DNA of 15,427 nucleotides from CAZWHE01 sp964633825 (GCA_964633825.1 CAZWHE010000099.1:1-15427), one strand, 5' to 3'; positions 1-10,093 are shown, numbered from the stretch's first letter. The notes: generated from the sequence alone by a model not told the origin. A program made the numbers and translations.

Positions 1-1
1 C

Positions 2-184
2 CCCAACATTCTCGACACATCCGACGAGGCAAGACGTGTCATGAGGGAATACGAAACCCTTCGAGGGATGAGCGCCGTACCGATGAGTTATGTCATCGAT
101 CGACAGGGAAAGGTCTTTGACGCATGGTACGGATATGAAAAAGGAAGGGCGGAGAAGGTTCTCAAAAAGCTGGGTTTTGAATGA
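2..184 (+). CDS. Thioredoxin-fold (TlpA/AhpC-TSA-like) protein, C-terminal fragment
   Basis: The reading frame is open from the left edge and ends at TGA 182-184, giving 60 residues of a C-terminus. It contains VPMSYVIDRQGKV followed by FDAWYGYEKG and a basic amphipathic last helix (AEKVLKKLGFE). A Val-Pro followed by a beta strand and 'hIDrxGkh' is the hallmark cis-proline and beta-hairpin region of TlpA/ResA/peroxiredoxin-like thioredoxin folds. The redox CxxC (or peroxidatic Cys) would lie upstream of the window, so oxidoreductase, peroxiredoxin and inactive forms cannot be told apart. A signal peptide, if present, is also out of view. The stop codon overlaps a small 5-bp hairpin (183-198) that is too weak to call a terminator. 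Family assignment is fairly secure; function is not. Confidence 0.72.
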   Translation, partial: PNILDTSDEARRVMREYETLRGMSAVPMSYVIDRQGKVFDAWYGYEKGRAEKVLKKLGFE

Positions 185-218
185 GAGTTTGATCTCTCTT
201 CCCCCAACCACGCCCGCA

Positions 219-227
219 TGGTATGAT
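219..227 (+). promoter_or_regulatory. Candidate extended -10 promoter (TGGTATGAT)
   Basis: TGG at 219-221 followed by TATGAT at 222-227 fits an extended -10 (TGnTATAAT, one mismatch). No recognisable -35 is present 17 bp upstream. It would start transcription near 234, giving a leader of about 35-45 nt before the 914-residue gene, in the 84-bp gap after the thioredoxin-like gene. It resembles two other extended -10 candidates in this window. Confidence 0.35.
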
Positions 228-268
228 CCACCACGTTACAGTATCACGGGCTCGGCAGTTGACGCGGG

Positions 269-3013
269 ATGAGCTGCATGAGTACCTCCAAGCCACGTCT
301 GTTTTGGTTGATCGCGGCCTTCGTCGTGCTGGCAGTTGCGGCGGCGGCTGTCTTTCTGCTGGGCGATTGGGAGACAGGGGGAGATGTTGAGAAAACCGGC
401 CTTTTTTCGCCCCCGCCGACCGCGACCGTGGATCAACCGGATCAGGATCTCTTGCCCGCAATTAAAGAAACCGCTGCGGGCCCGTCCGATCCAACCGAAG
501 ACGAGATCGCCAGGGAAGCGGTCAAGCCCGCAGGGCTTTTCATCACGGGCCGGGTGACGGACAAGGCGACGGGTGATCCGATTCCGGAGTTCCACCTCAG
601 GCTCGCCAGGAGAATAGAACGCTTCCATCCTGTCCCGGATTCCACGGAGAGAACGATTCGAGACGAGCAGGGCCGCTTCGCGATTCCCGTCGACTCGAGC
701 GGCAGATTTACTCTCTCTGTCAGTACATCACATTATCAACAGTATCGCGAAAATCTGGCTGTCATTGCAGAAACCGGGGATCTTCATATCGAGCTGGAAG
801 CCGGATCGTCCCTGGTCGGTCGCGTGGTCGACGACTCCACGAGCGCACCCGTCGCCGATGCATTGATCGTGACATCGACAACACGGTCGAGCGATTTGCT
901 GGATAGACTGATCTCGAACAGCGATATACAGTCCGGTGTGAATGCAACAACGGATGAACGCGGCTCATTCACGCTCAGAGGGTTGGCGGACCGGAATCAA
1001 AGGATCATGGTTCTCCATCCGGATTATGTCCAGGAAGTGGTCGTGATCGATCCGGAAAAATATGGAGAGATCGAGTTTCGCCTGGAAACGGGTTTCAGCG
1101 TTTACGGAACCGCTTATGACGATTCGGGAAATCCCGCTGTCGGTATTGTTGTCACGATGATGCAGGGGGGCGGAATAGCCCGGCCTGCAGTGAGCGGATC
1201 CGACGGCTCATACCGGACGCCGCCAGCGTCGGCGGCCGATGTGATCCTTCATGCATATCCTCCTTTCGGTGAAACCGTCGAGTCGTCCGGTTTCACCCAG
1301 GAAGAAAAGATGGCCGCGATCATCGATAGAGATGTGAAGGTCGACTTCGGTCCTACAGGTGAATACGCGACCTGGCGGGGGCGCCTGATAATCGACGGCG
1401 AGCCCGCGGCCGGAGGCAGGGTGCTCGTGAGAATAGGAGGCTCTCCTTACAGTAAATATCGAGGAGTTTACGTGAACCGGTGGGCGATCACCGATAACAA
1501 AGGCCGGTTCGAGTTGCGAAAGCTCTATCCCTTGGAATACGACGTCAGTGTCAAGTTAGCCGAAGGCTCCTTCCTCTATTGGGGGGAATTCGCGATCGAT
1601 GAACCCGGCGTCATCGAAAAGGACATCGTCATCACGGGTGGTGTCATCAGCGGCATGGTTGTGGATAAAACAACGGGCCGGCCTTTTCGAGAAAAGAAAG
1701 CCTCTATCTCCGCACAGCTTGTTCCAACGGATCCTCATCCTGTCATCTGGAATACGTATTTTGGATCGGACGTCGATGAACAGGGCCGGTTCGTTCTCCG
1801 CGGGCTGCCGCCGGGGACTTATCATGTTGAAGCGTTTGTGCAGGAAGCACCTTCCCCGCCGGCAATGTCCGTCAAGTTGGCCGAGAACGAGGTGATCGGC
1901 TGCGTCCGCTTCGAAGTCCCGGCATTCGGAACGCTCAGACTCAAGATCATGGGCTTTCAGGAAACAGATCGTGAAAAACTGTCGCTTCGCCTGGAATCCG
2001 ACAAAGGTCCGAAACGAAGTGTGCACAGGCTCTCATACGATCGGGAAGGGTGTTACGGCGCTGTGGAATATCTCGAAACCGGCGAGTGGTCGGCGAAGCT
2101 GCTCTATGAATCCAAGGCTCAGGTTATGAGTGATTTCCAGATCCATCAGTCACAGGTTACTGATCTTATGATCAAGAGCATGGAACTGGAATCGTTCTCA
2201 GAGAATTACAGTGTTTGCGGAAGCCTCAGTTACAGCGATGGATCCCCCGTGGCTGGTGCTTCGCTTCATTTTTCAGCAGCCGACATTCGGGACCGGCAGG
2301 TTAGAAAAAAATACGATCGGCAGGTGACCACTGATGCCGGAGGGCGATTCCGTCTTGAAAATCTTATTCCCGGCCGATGGAGCGTGTGGGCTTCTATGAA
2401 CGATAGCAGCAAAATCAGGCTGCAGGATCTCATCATTCTCCCGAAGGCCGACAATCCCATCTCCTTTGATCTTGTCCTGTACTCTGCGAAGGTGAGCGGA
2501 ACTTTGTTCGATCGGAGGCAGGACATCCCCCTCGCCGACACCGGCCTGTACCAGCATGTTTCCCTGATCGATGGAAAGACCGGGACGTACGCGGCATATG
2601 TGTATAAACAGAAAGGATCCGGCTTCGAGTTTAACGGTCTGCCCGAGGGGACCTACACTCTTTCCGCGAAGGTCAAGGGTTACGCCGATTACACGCAAAA
2701 GGGGATAACCGTGAAAGAAGGAGAGAGCCTCGACCTGGGCAGGATCGATCTCGATACCTGCGGTGTTCTGATCCTGGAGCTCCAGAACTTCGACGAACAG
2801 TACAAGAAGATGATCAACGTCACCTGCGGGGAAGAATCGTGGGCCTGGTATGACATGAAAGAACTCGCTTCGTGCCGGTATTCCATGCAGAATTTTCCTC
2901 TAGGCGATGCGAAAATCAAAATCGAAGCGCACGGTTACAAAGGAGAAGATGTTTCCCTTTATTTCGAACCCGGCGTGCCAACGGAGATTTGCGTCGTCCT
3001 CGAACCGAAGTAG
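269..3013 (+). CDS. Membrane-anchored protein with about seven carboxypeptidase-regulatory-like beta-sandwich repeats
   Basis: The 914-residue protein begins with a short basic stretch and one hydrophobic segment (about residues 11-31, LIAAFVVLAVAAAAVFLLG), read as an uncleaved N-terminal anchor. The remainder would be periplasmic or extracellular. After an acidic/Pro-rich linker come repeated Ig-like units of the carboxypeptidase regulatory-like type (CarboxypepD_reg/SdrD B-like). They start near residues 89, 179, 274, 368, 458, 647 and 741. Each has a 'G-x-V-x-D-x-x-t-G-x-P-h-x-x-A' opening, then 'T-D-x-x-G-x-F-x-h-x-x-L-P-x-G-x-Y' (for example DEQGRFVLRGLPPGTYHVEA). No catalytic motif is visible. 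Such repeats usually scaffold or bind, so a structural or sugar/peptide-binding surface role is inference. The start may be 269 or ATG 278; GGATGAG lies just before the latter. It ends 13 bp before the M1 peptidase gene, suggesting one operon. Base composition looks somewhat less GC-rich than the genes to its right. Confidence 0.85.
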   Translation: MSCMSTSKPRLFWLIAAFVVLAVAAAAVFLLGDWETGGDVEKTGLFSPPPTATVDQPDQDLLPAIKETAAGPSDPTEDEIAREAVKPAGLFITGRVTDKATGDPIPEFHLRLARRIERFHPVPDSTERTIRDEQGRFAIPVDSSGRFTLSVSTSHYQQYRENLAVIAETGDLHIELEAGSSLVGRVVDDSTSAPVADALIVTSTTRSSDLLDRLISNSDIQSGVNATTDERGSFTLRGLADRNQRIMVLHPDYVQEVVVIDPEKYGEIEFRLETGFSVYGTAYDDSGNPAVGIVVTMMQGGGIARPAVSGSDGSYRTPPASAADVILHAYPPFGETVESSGFTQEEKMAAIIDRDVKVDFGPTGEYATWRGRLIIDGEPAAGGRVLVRIGGSPYSKYRGVYVNRWAITDNKGRFELRKLYPLEYDVSVKLAEGSFLYWGEFAIDEPGVIEKDIVITGGVISGMVVDKTTGRPFREKKASISAQLVPTDPHPVIWNTYFGSDVDEQGRFVLRGLPPGTYHVEAFVQEAPSPPAMSVKLAENEVIGCVRFEVPAFGTLRLKIMGFQETDREKLSLRLESDKGPKRSVHRLSYDREGCYGAVEYLETGEWSAKLLYESKAQVMSDFQIHQSQVTDLMIKSMELESFSENYSVCGSLSYSDGSPVAGASLHFSAADIRDRQVRKKYDRQVTTDAGGRFRLENLIPGRWSVWASMNDSSKIRLQDLIILPKADNPISFDLVLYSAKVSGTLFDRRQDIPLADTGLYQHVSLIDGKTGTYAAYVYKQKGSGFEFNGLPEGTYTLSAKVKGYADYTQKGITVKEGESLDLGRIDLDTCGVLILELQNFDEQYKKMINVTCGEESWAWYDMKELASCRYSMQNFPLGDAKIKIEAHGYKGEDVSLYFEPGVPTEICVVLEPK

Positions 3014-3018
3014 GGAGA
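3014..3018 (+). promoter_or_regulatory. Ribosome binding site GGAGA deciding the M1 peptidase start
   Basis: GGAGA directly follows the upstream gene's TAG stop and sits 8 nt before ATG 3027. The frame is open upstream to 2907, but that extension lies inside the preceding gene and lacks a signal sequence, so 3027 is the real start. Confidence 0.75.
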
Positions 3019-3026
3019 ATCGAACA

Positions 3027-5015
3027 ATGAGAAACAACAAATCACTATTCGTCGTTTTCGCAATCCTTGCAGCGGCCGGCCTCGCCGCGGCGGCCCCGGC
3101 GGACAAAGTCGATGTGCTCTCTTACAAGATCGATGCATCGATCGAGGCGGACAGGATCGTTTCAACGGTGGTTCTCACGATTCATTCAAAAAGCTCCGTC
3201 AGGAAGCTGGAGCTCGAGCTGGCCGGCGCCATGAAGATCGAGTCCTGCCGTCTGAACGAAATCGATGTCCCTTTCGAGCGGGCCGGCTGGGACCTCGAGC
3301 TCGATTTCAGCGGGGTCGGCGCGCCCAAGGGCGAGTTCTCCGTCGTTTTCGATCTGGAAGGCAAGCCTTACGTGAAGTTCAGCAAGAAAAGGGGCGGCTT
3401 CGTGCGAACGAATGTCTGTGCCGAGCACGCCTATATTCGGAGCCAGTATGCCTGGTACCCGCGGCGCGAGCATGACTCGGCCAGATACGATACAAGCCTG
3501 GAGGTGAGGAAGGATTGGATGGTCCGGACAGCCGGCAATCTCGAGGAAAAGCGCGACAAGAACGGCCGGATGCTCTGGCGATACGTTCTCGACGAGCCGG
3601 ACAGGGGGATCGGCCTCGCGGCCGGCGACTACGTCGAAGTCGAGCACGAGACAAAGGGCGGAATGACGCTCGACGCCATGGTCTTCCCCGGGCACGAAGG
3701 GGGAGGCAGGGCTCTGCTCGCTGTCGCCGACCGTGCCATTGATTTCTATTCGTCCCTCTACGGTCCCATCGCCAAGGGGCGTTACACCCTTGTCGAGGTT
3801 CCGGCCCCCTTCGGAAGGGGAAGCGGATACGGCGAGATCGGCTACGCCCTCGTGGGAGCGGGTGCATTTGAAGAAGAAGGGTCCGCGTCCTTTGCGGAGT
3901 CGCTCGTTGCGCACGAGGTTTGCCACACCTGGTGGGGTCACGAAGTGAGGTTCAGGCATTTCGCGAGCGAGTCCTTTGCAACCTATGCAACCAATCGTTA
4001 CATGGAAATGGCCAAAGGAAAGGAGATCGCGCGGGAGGAGCGCTGGAAATTCGTCAATAAGATCGTTTCCACAATACCGGTTGGCGAGATTCCGCTCGAC
4101 GAGATCCGGGACTGGGGCGGAAAATTGAATCCGTCCGTCTATCGATCACACGCCTACGAGAAAGGGGCCATGCTTCTTCACATCCTCGAGAGCGAGATGA
4201 CGCGCAAGGCCTTCGATGCATCGGTGAGGAAGTTTTTCGAAAAGCACAGGGGAAGCCTCATCGATTTCAACGTCGTCCGGAAGGACCTCGTTCCGTCGAA
4301 GTGGAAATGGATCATCAACCAGTGGGCCGAGCCCGGCATCCCCCAGATCCGGGAAGAGCACGAGACAAAGAAATCGGGATCATCCTATGCCGTCAAGGGA
4401 ACGCTCTTTCAGGAGGGAACGGAAAAGCCTTTCAAGATGACGGTCTGTCTTCGCGCTGTGAAGGGGGAGCGGACATTCGATCACAAGGTCGTGCTCAAGA
4501 AAGGAAAGGCTTCTTTCAGGTTTACCTGCCCTTTCGAGCCGGAGGAAATCGTGATCGATCCGGGGTGCGACATCATCTGCCGGGCTGCCGGTCTCGAGGA
4601 TACGGAGACGCTTAAAAAGAATATATGGGATGTCGTTAGCAATCCGGGCATGGGCGACAAAAACGCTCTCAAGCGAACGATCAATAACATCCGCAAGCTG
4701 ATCTCCGCCGGGATCGAACACGAAAGCTCGTACCACACCGCCATGGGCCGCTGTTTCTTTCGCATGAATGATTTCGATGAGGCGAAGAAAGAGTTCGAGA
4801 TCGCTCTCAAGGGCGGAGGCGGAGGACCATTCCACAGGACATGGATCTATTTGAGGCTCGGCTGCATCGCTGATGTCGAAAAGAAGCGGTCCGATGCGGA
4901 AACATACTATAACAAGGTCTTGGCTTTTCCCGATAAACCCAACCATGAGTTCCAAAAGGAGTTAGCGAACAGATTTCTTGAAAAGCCCTACAAGGGTTAC
5001 GAAAAAGACGGATAA
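3027..5015 (+). CDS. Secreted M1-family (aminopeptidase N/LTA4H-like) metallopeptidase with C-terminal TPR-like helices
   Basis: The 662-residue protein has a signal peptide (residues 1 to about 22, ending in AGLAAAAP). An N-terminal beta domain follows, then a gluzincin catalytic domain. GYGEIG with Glu270 occupies the place of the M1 GxMEN motif, 26 residues before the zinc motif H296-E-V-C-H300. The third zinc ligand is probably Glu315 in ASESFATY. Tyr377 in AYEKG, with Tyr372 five residues before it, matches the paired tyrosines of LTA4H-type enzymes. The spacing from HExxH to Glu is 14 residues instead of the usual 18, a 4-residue deletion of the connecting loop. The 'WIINQWAEPGIPQI' stretch and a beta domain follow as in other M1 proteins. 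Residues from about 560 (GRCFFRMNDFDEAKKEFEIA) look like tetratricopeptide helices. Removal of N-terminal residues from peptides outside the cytoplasm is the expected role. It is probably cotranscribed with the repeat protein 13 bp upstream. Confidence 0.85.
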   Translation: MRNNKSLFVVFAILAAAGLAAAAPADKVDVLSYKIDASIEADRIVSTVVLTIHSKSSVRKLELELAGAMKIESCRLNEIDVPFERAGWDLELDFSGVGAPKGEFSVVFDLEGKPYVKFSKKRGGFVRTNVCAEHAYIRSQYAWYPRREHDSARYDTSLEVRKDWMVRTAGNLEEKRDKNGRMLWRYVLDEPDRGIGLAAGDYVEVEHETKGGMTLDAMVFPGHEGGGRALLAVADRAIDFYSSLYGPIAKGRYTLVEVPAPFGRGSGYGEIGYALVGAGAFEEEGSASFAESLVAHEVCHTWWGHEVRFRHFASESFATYATNRYMEMAKGKEIAREERWKFVNKIVSTIPVGEIPLDEIRDWGGKLNPSVYRSHAYEKGAMLLHILESEMTRKAFDASVRKFFEKHRGSLIDFNVVRKDLVPSKWKWIINQWAEPGIPQIREEHETKKSGSSYAVKGTLFQEGTEKPFKMTVCLRAVKGERTFDHKVVLKKGKASFRFTCPFEPEEIVIDPGCDIICRAAGLEDTETLKKNIWDVVSNPGMGDKNALKRTINNIRKLISAGIEHESSYHTAMGRCFFRMNDFDEAKKEFEIALKGGGGGPFHRTWIYLRLGCIADVEKKRSDAETYYNKVLAFPDKPNHEFQKELANRFLEKPYKGYEKDG

Positions 5016-5023
5016 ACGGAAAA

Positions 5024-5039
5024 GAAGACCGCAGTCTTC
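5024..5039 (+). other. Small hairpin in the 56-bp gap after the M1 gene
   Basis: GAAGAC (5024-5029) and GTCTTC (5034-5039) form a perfect 6-bp stem with a CGCA loop. No T-run follows, so it is not a convincing Rho-independent terminator. It might attenuate or protect the mRNA, or mean nothing. Confidence 0.25.
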
Positions 5040-5071
5040 GTAGGAATAGCAGCGATATCGGATACTCCCGC

Positions 5072-6046
5072 ATGCCGACGGACTCCAGGCTCCCAAAGCG
5101 TCTCCTCTCAAAAATCCGACTCCTTGTCATTCTCGCCGGAATCGCCGTTGCATTCTTTACAGGCTGTGGCTTTCTCGGCGGCATCCACTGGACCCTCGAT
5201 GTGGCGTCTCATTTTCGGCTGCAGTATTTACTCCTGGCAGCGGCTTGCCTGGCCGCGCTCATCGTTTTCAGGATGTGCCGCCCGGTTGTCGTCCTCTTTC
5301 CGGCCGCGGCCCTGGCCGCCAACCTGGTTGTGATCGTGCCTCTCTACCTGCCGGCGCCGAGGCCTGCTGAAAAGGGCTTGGGCGGGCACACGCTGAGGAT
5401 CCTGGCCTTCAACACTTGGAGATTGAACGACAACAGCGACGAGGTCATCGTCTTCATTCAGGACTGCAAACCCCACATCGCATTCATTCAGGAAACGACC
5501 AGGCGCGTCAGGCAGGACATAACACGGCTCGCGGGCCGGTTCGAAATCCGAATGACCAAGCACAATATTCTTCTCGTGGCGCGGGATTCCGGCGTTCCGC
5601 TGGAGATTCTGGATATCCGAGACGGCCCGCTGGAAGGAGAGCGCTCCATGCTCCTCGACGCGCGCTTCGGAACGAGGCGCTTTAAGCTTCTCGGAGCCCA
5701 CCTCCCGGCGCCGCGCAAACACGCGGTGGAGAACGCCCTCCAGTTCGAACGGATGGCGGCCTGGTACCGGAACCAGAGCCTGCCCGCGATCCTCATCGGC
5801 GATTTCAACGCAACGACCTGGAGCGCGGCATTCCGCAAGCTCATGCGCAAGACGGACCTCCATAACTCGCAGATCGGATTCGGCGTTCAAGGGACGTGGT
5901 ATTCCCGCTGGCCGCTGGGCCTCAACGCCCTGCTCTGCATTCCCATCGATCACTGCCTGCATTCCCCGATGTTCGAGACCGTCATGCGGAGGGTGGGACC
6001 GGCCACGTCTTCGAATCACCTTCCCCTTCTGGTCGAGCTGATGTAA
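5072..6046 (+). CDS. Membrane-anchored endonuclease/exonuclease/phosphatase (EEP) domain protein, YafD-like
   Basis: The 324-residue protein has three hydrophobic segments in its first 95 residues (about 16-35, 48-66, 70-92) followed by a complete EEP (DNase I/exonuclease III-like) domain. Signature motifs are in order: LRILAFNTW (Asn114), IAFIQETT (metal-binding Glu141), ILIGDFNAT (Asp244, Asn246), IPIDHCLHSP (Asp293) and TSSNHLPLLVEL (His316). All expected metal-binding and catalytic positions are present, so a Mg-dependent phosphodiesterase or phosphatase activity is likely. The layout of N-terminal membrane helices plus an EEP domain is the one seen in the uncharacterised YafD-like family; the substrate is unknown. 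The catalytic domain probably faces outside the cytoplasm. The ATG at 5072 has no clear Shine-Dalgarno, so the start is only moderately sure. It may be read through from the M1 gene 56 bp upstream. Confidence 0.85.
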   Translation: MPTDSRLPKRLLSKIRLLVILAGIAVAFFTGCGFLGGIHWTLDVASHFRLQYLLLAAACLAALIVFRMCRPVVVLFPAAALAANLVVIVPLYLPAPRPAEKGLGGHTLRILAFNTWRLNDNSDEVIVFIQDCKPHIAFIQETTRRVRQDITRLAGRFEIRMTKHNILLVARDSGVPLEILDIRDGPLEGERSMLLDARFGTRRFKLLGAHLPAPRKHAVENALQFERMAAWYRNQSLPAILIGDFNATTWSAAFRKLMRKTDLHNSQIGFGVQGTWYSRWPLGLNALLCIPIDHCLHSPMFETVMRRVGPATSSNHLPLLVELM

Positions 6047-6091
6047 CGGATCCGGCAAAGCCTCTCACGTCCCCGTAATCTCAATGAGACG

Positions 6092-6121
6092 TTGCATTTC
6101 TCAGACCGTTATTGATATATT
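6092..6121 (+). promoter_or_regulatory. Candidate sigma70-type promoter of the beta-helix gene
   Basis: TTGCAT (6092-6097) and TATATT (6116-6121) are separated by 18 bp, close to the TTGACA/TATAAT consensus. They lie in an AT-rich patch of the 145-bp gap between the EEP gene and the beta-helix gene. Predicted start of transcription is near 6128, about 64 nt before ATG 6192. Confidence 0.45.
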
Positions 6122-6180
6122 ATTCCCGGTCTCGATCATCACACACCTATGGAAATATCACCCGCGACGAACTGAACAGA

Positions 6181-6186
6181 GGAGGT
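6181..6186 (+). promoter_or_regulatory. Strong ribosome binding site GGAGGT deciding the beta-helix protein start
   Basis: GGAGGT sits 5 nt before ATG 6192, which opens directly onto a signal peptide. The frame is open back to 6084, but that stretch encodes no signal sequence and lies over the promoter, so it is not coding. Confidence 0.8.
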
Positions 6187-6191
6187 CTCTC

Positions 6192-7412
6192 ATGAAGTAT
6201 TCGCTGATTCTTGCCGCCCTTTTCGCGTTCCCGGCATCCGGTTTTTCGGCCACTCTCTACGTTCCCGACAACTACGCATCGATCCAGGACGCCGTCACCG
6301 CCGCCGTGGGCGGCGATACGATCATCGTCAGGACCGGAACCTACTGCGAAAACATCGACTTCCTCGGAAAGGCCGTGACCGTGAGGAGCGAGTGGGGACC
6401 GGCCGCCACGACCATCGACGGAATGAAGACGGGAAGCGTGGTTGTCTTCCAGAGCGGCGAAAGCGCGGGTTCGGTTCTCGAAGGATTTTCGATCACGAAC
6501 GGCGAGGCTCTCCAGGGGGGCGGCATCTGCTGCTCTCACTCTTCGCCCTGGATCGAGAGCAATATCATCTCGAACAACACAGCCGTCTCGGGCGGCGGGA
6601 TCTCCTGCTGGAACGCCGACCCCGATCTCATCAACAACATCGTGGCGGCCAACATCTCCGACACGGGAGCCGGCATCAACTGCGAAGCCTCCTCGCCTCT
6701 CATGACGAACAACACGATCACGGGGAACAGGACGAACGGAATCGCCGGCGGGGGCGGGCTGCGCTGCATCGGATGCTATTCGGTGATCACGAACACGATC
6801 ATCTACGGCAACTTTGCGCCTATCGATCCCGAGATCAGCCTCGACGGTGCCAGCAGCCTGACGATCACCTATTCCGACATAGGAGGCGGGTGGCCCGGAA
6901 CGGGCAACATCGACGCCGATCCCGGTTTTGTGGAGCCCGCCATCCTCGATTTTCACCTGACCTGCGATTCCGCCTGCCGGGACAGGGGCCTCTGGAACGC
7001 GCCCTCTATTCCCCGGAAGGACTTCGAGGGCGATCTCCGCGATCCCTGCGGCATTCCCGATATGGGCGCCGACGAGTTCAGGCTTCACCTTTATTTTACC
7101 GGGGATTTCGTTCCGGGCGGAACGTGCGATGTGAGGGTGACGTGCACGCCCACCTGTCCCGTCAGGCTCGGTCTGGGCTCCGGGTATCGCGACCCGCCGC
7201 TTCCCACGGCGTACGGCGATCTCTACCTGCTGCCTCCTTTCATCGGATTCAACCTCGGGACGATTCCGCCGAACGGCGTGCTGATCGTTCCGGGCCGGGT
7301 GCCGCTCGGCTGGGCGCCGGGCGAGACTTATCACTTCCAGGCGCTGGTCGAGATCTTTTACCCCGTCACTTACGAGGTCTTGACGAACCACGAGGCGCTG
7401 ACGGTGAAATAA
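6192..7412 (+). CDS. Secreted right-handed parallel beta-helix protein with C-terminal beta domain
   Basis: The 406-residue product starts with a signal peptide (about residues 1-19, ending GFSA). It continues with ATLYVPDNYASIQDAV and GGDTIIVRTGTY, the standard opening of pectin-lyase-like/DUF1565 beta-helix proteins. Successive coils carry 'I-x-x-N-x-I' and GGGI asparagine/glycine ladders (SNIISNNTAVSGGGI, NNTITGNRTN). The helix ends near residue 292 with the typical 'D-hG-A-D-E-F' closure (DMGADEF). No lyase or hydrolase active site is evident, so carbohydrate binding or a structural surface role is as likely as catalysis. Residues about 297-406 form a separate beta-rich domain (HLYFTGDFVPGG opening, YGDLYLLPPF in the middle, YHFQALVEI near the end). 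This domain resembles the C-termini of the S8 and M14 peptidases in this window. Several Cys pairs (ICC, SC, LRCIGC) hint at disulfides. It faces the S8 gene tail-to-tail across a shared terminator. Confidence 0.85.
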   Translation: MKYSLILAALFAFPASGFSATLYVPDNYASIQDAVTAAVGGDTIIVRTGTYCENIDFLGKAVTVRSEWGPAATTIDGMKTGSVVVFQSGESAGSVLEGFSITNGEALQGGGICCSHSSPWIESNIISNNTAVSGGGISCWNADPDLINNIVAANISDTGAGINCEASSPLMTNNTITGNRTNGIAGGGGLRCIGCYSVITNTIIYGNFAPIDPEISLDGASSLTITYSDIGGGWPGTGNIDADPGFVEPAILDFHLTCDSACRDRGLWNAPSIPRKDFEGDLRDPCGIPDMGADEFRLHLYFTGDFVPGGTCDVRVTCTPTCPVRLGLGSGYRDPPLPTAYGDLYLLPPFIGFNLGTIPPNGVLIVPGRVPLGWAPGETYHFQALVEIFYPVTYEVLTNHEALTVK

Positions 7413-7432
7413 CCAAACACGGCTCGATTGAT

Positions 7433-7455
7433 CGCCCGCTTCCCCTGAGCGGGCG
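7433..7455. other. GC-rich hairpin downstream of the beta-helix gene
   Basis: CGCCCGCT (7433-7440) and AGCGGGCG (7448-7455) are perfect 8-bp arms around a 7-nt loop, about 20 bp after the stop codon. There is no T-run, so it more likely stabilises the 3' end or assists the terminator at 7472-7496 than terminates by itself. Confidence 0.5.
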
Positions 7456-7471
7456 CGAAGGAGGCATATGA

Positions 7472-7496
7472 AAAGGGCTCCCAGAGGGAGCCCTTT
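7472..7496. terminator. Bidirectional Rho-independent terminator between convergent genes
   Basis: AAAGGGCTCCC (7472-7482) and GGGAGCCCTTT (7486-7496) form a perfect 11-bp stem around a 3-nt AGA loop. An A-run flanks the left and TTTCCTT the right, so it can work in both directions. It lies 60 bp after the beta-helix stop codon and 26 bp beyond the stop of the minus-strand S8 gene. Confidence 0.85.
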
Positions 7497-7521
7497 CCTT
7501 TGCCAGATTTGGATATGAGGA

Positions 7522-9930
<2,409 letters not shown>

Positions 9931-9936
9931 GAGAAT

Positions 9937-9942
9937 CTCCTT
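9937..9942 (-). promoter_or_regulatory. Ribosome binding site AAGGAG deciding the S8 peptidase start
   Basis: On the minus strand AAGGAG is 6 nt before ATG 9930 (MNMKNLTLF). The frame extends 31 codons further upstream, but that part precedes the signal peptide and lies in the leader, so 9930 is preferred. ATG 9924 is a possible alternative. Confidence 0.75.
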
Positions 9943-10056
9943 GTTTCTATAAGGTTCGACTGACAAAGAAATCGACACGGGCGGGAATGCCCATGATGCA
10001 CCCCGACACCGATATTGAGACAATGATTGAATAATTGGCTTTCCGTGTTCCGGCGT

Positions 10057-10065
10057 ATTATAGCA
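10057..10065 (-). promoter_or_regulatory. Consensus extended -10 promoter (TGCTATAAT) for the S8 gene
   Basis: Read on the minus strand, TGC (10065-10063) directly precedes a perfect TATAAT (10062-10057). The -35 region 17 bp upstream (ATGGCT) is poor, as is common for extended -10 promoters. It lies in the 163-bp gap between M14 and S8 and gives a leader of about 120 nt before ATG 9930. No convincing terminator for M14 is seen in this gap, so S8 may also receive read-through. Confidence 0.55.
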
Positions 10066-10093
10066 TGAAACAGCGGCCGAGCCATCGGTTATT

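Noticed and set aside
183..198. Hairpin GAGAG/CTCTC at the thioredoxin-like stop codon as a terminator
   Set aside because: Only a 5-bp stem with a 6-nt loop and a C-rich rather than T-rich tail.
3186..3959. Open frame of 257 codons on the minus strand over the M1 gene
   Set aside because: Antisense to conserved M1 motifs; no promoter, ribosome binding site or recognisable domain.
6147..7391. Open frame of 414 codons on the minus strand over the beta-helix gene
   Set aside because: The plus-strand gene has a signal peptide, strong ribosome binding site and beta-helix repeats; the opposite frame is Arg/Gly/Val-rich without features.
6392..7471. Overlapping plus-strand frame of 359 codons within the beta-helix gene
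   Set aside because: Arg/His/Ser-rich out-of-frame translation with no start signal, completely overlapping a convincing gene.
7458..7519. AAGGAGG followed by CATATG and a 16-codon reading frame between the two hairpins and over the terminator
   Set aside because: It resembles a translation start, but the spacer is only 3 nt, the peptide is encoded by the terminator stem itself, and no homologue or promoter is evident. Most likely chance.
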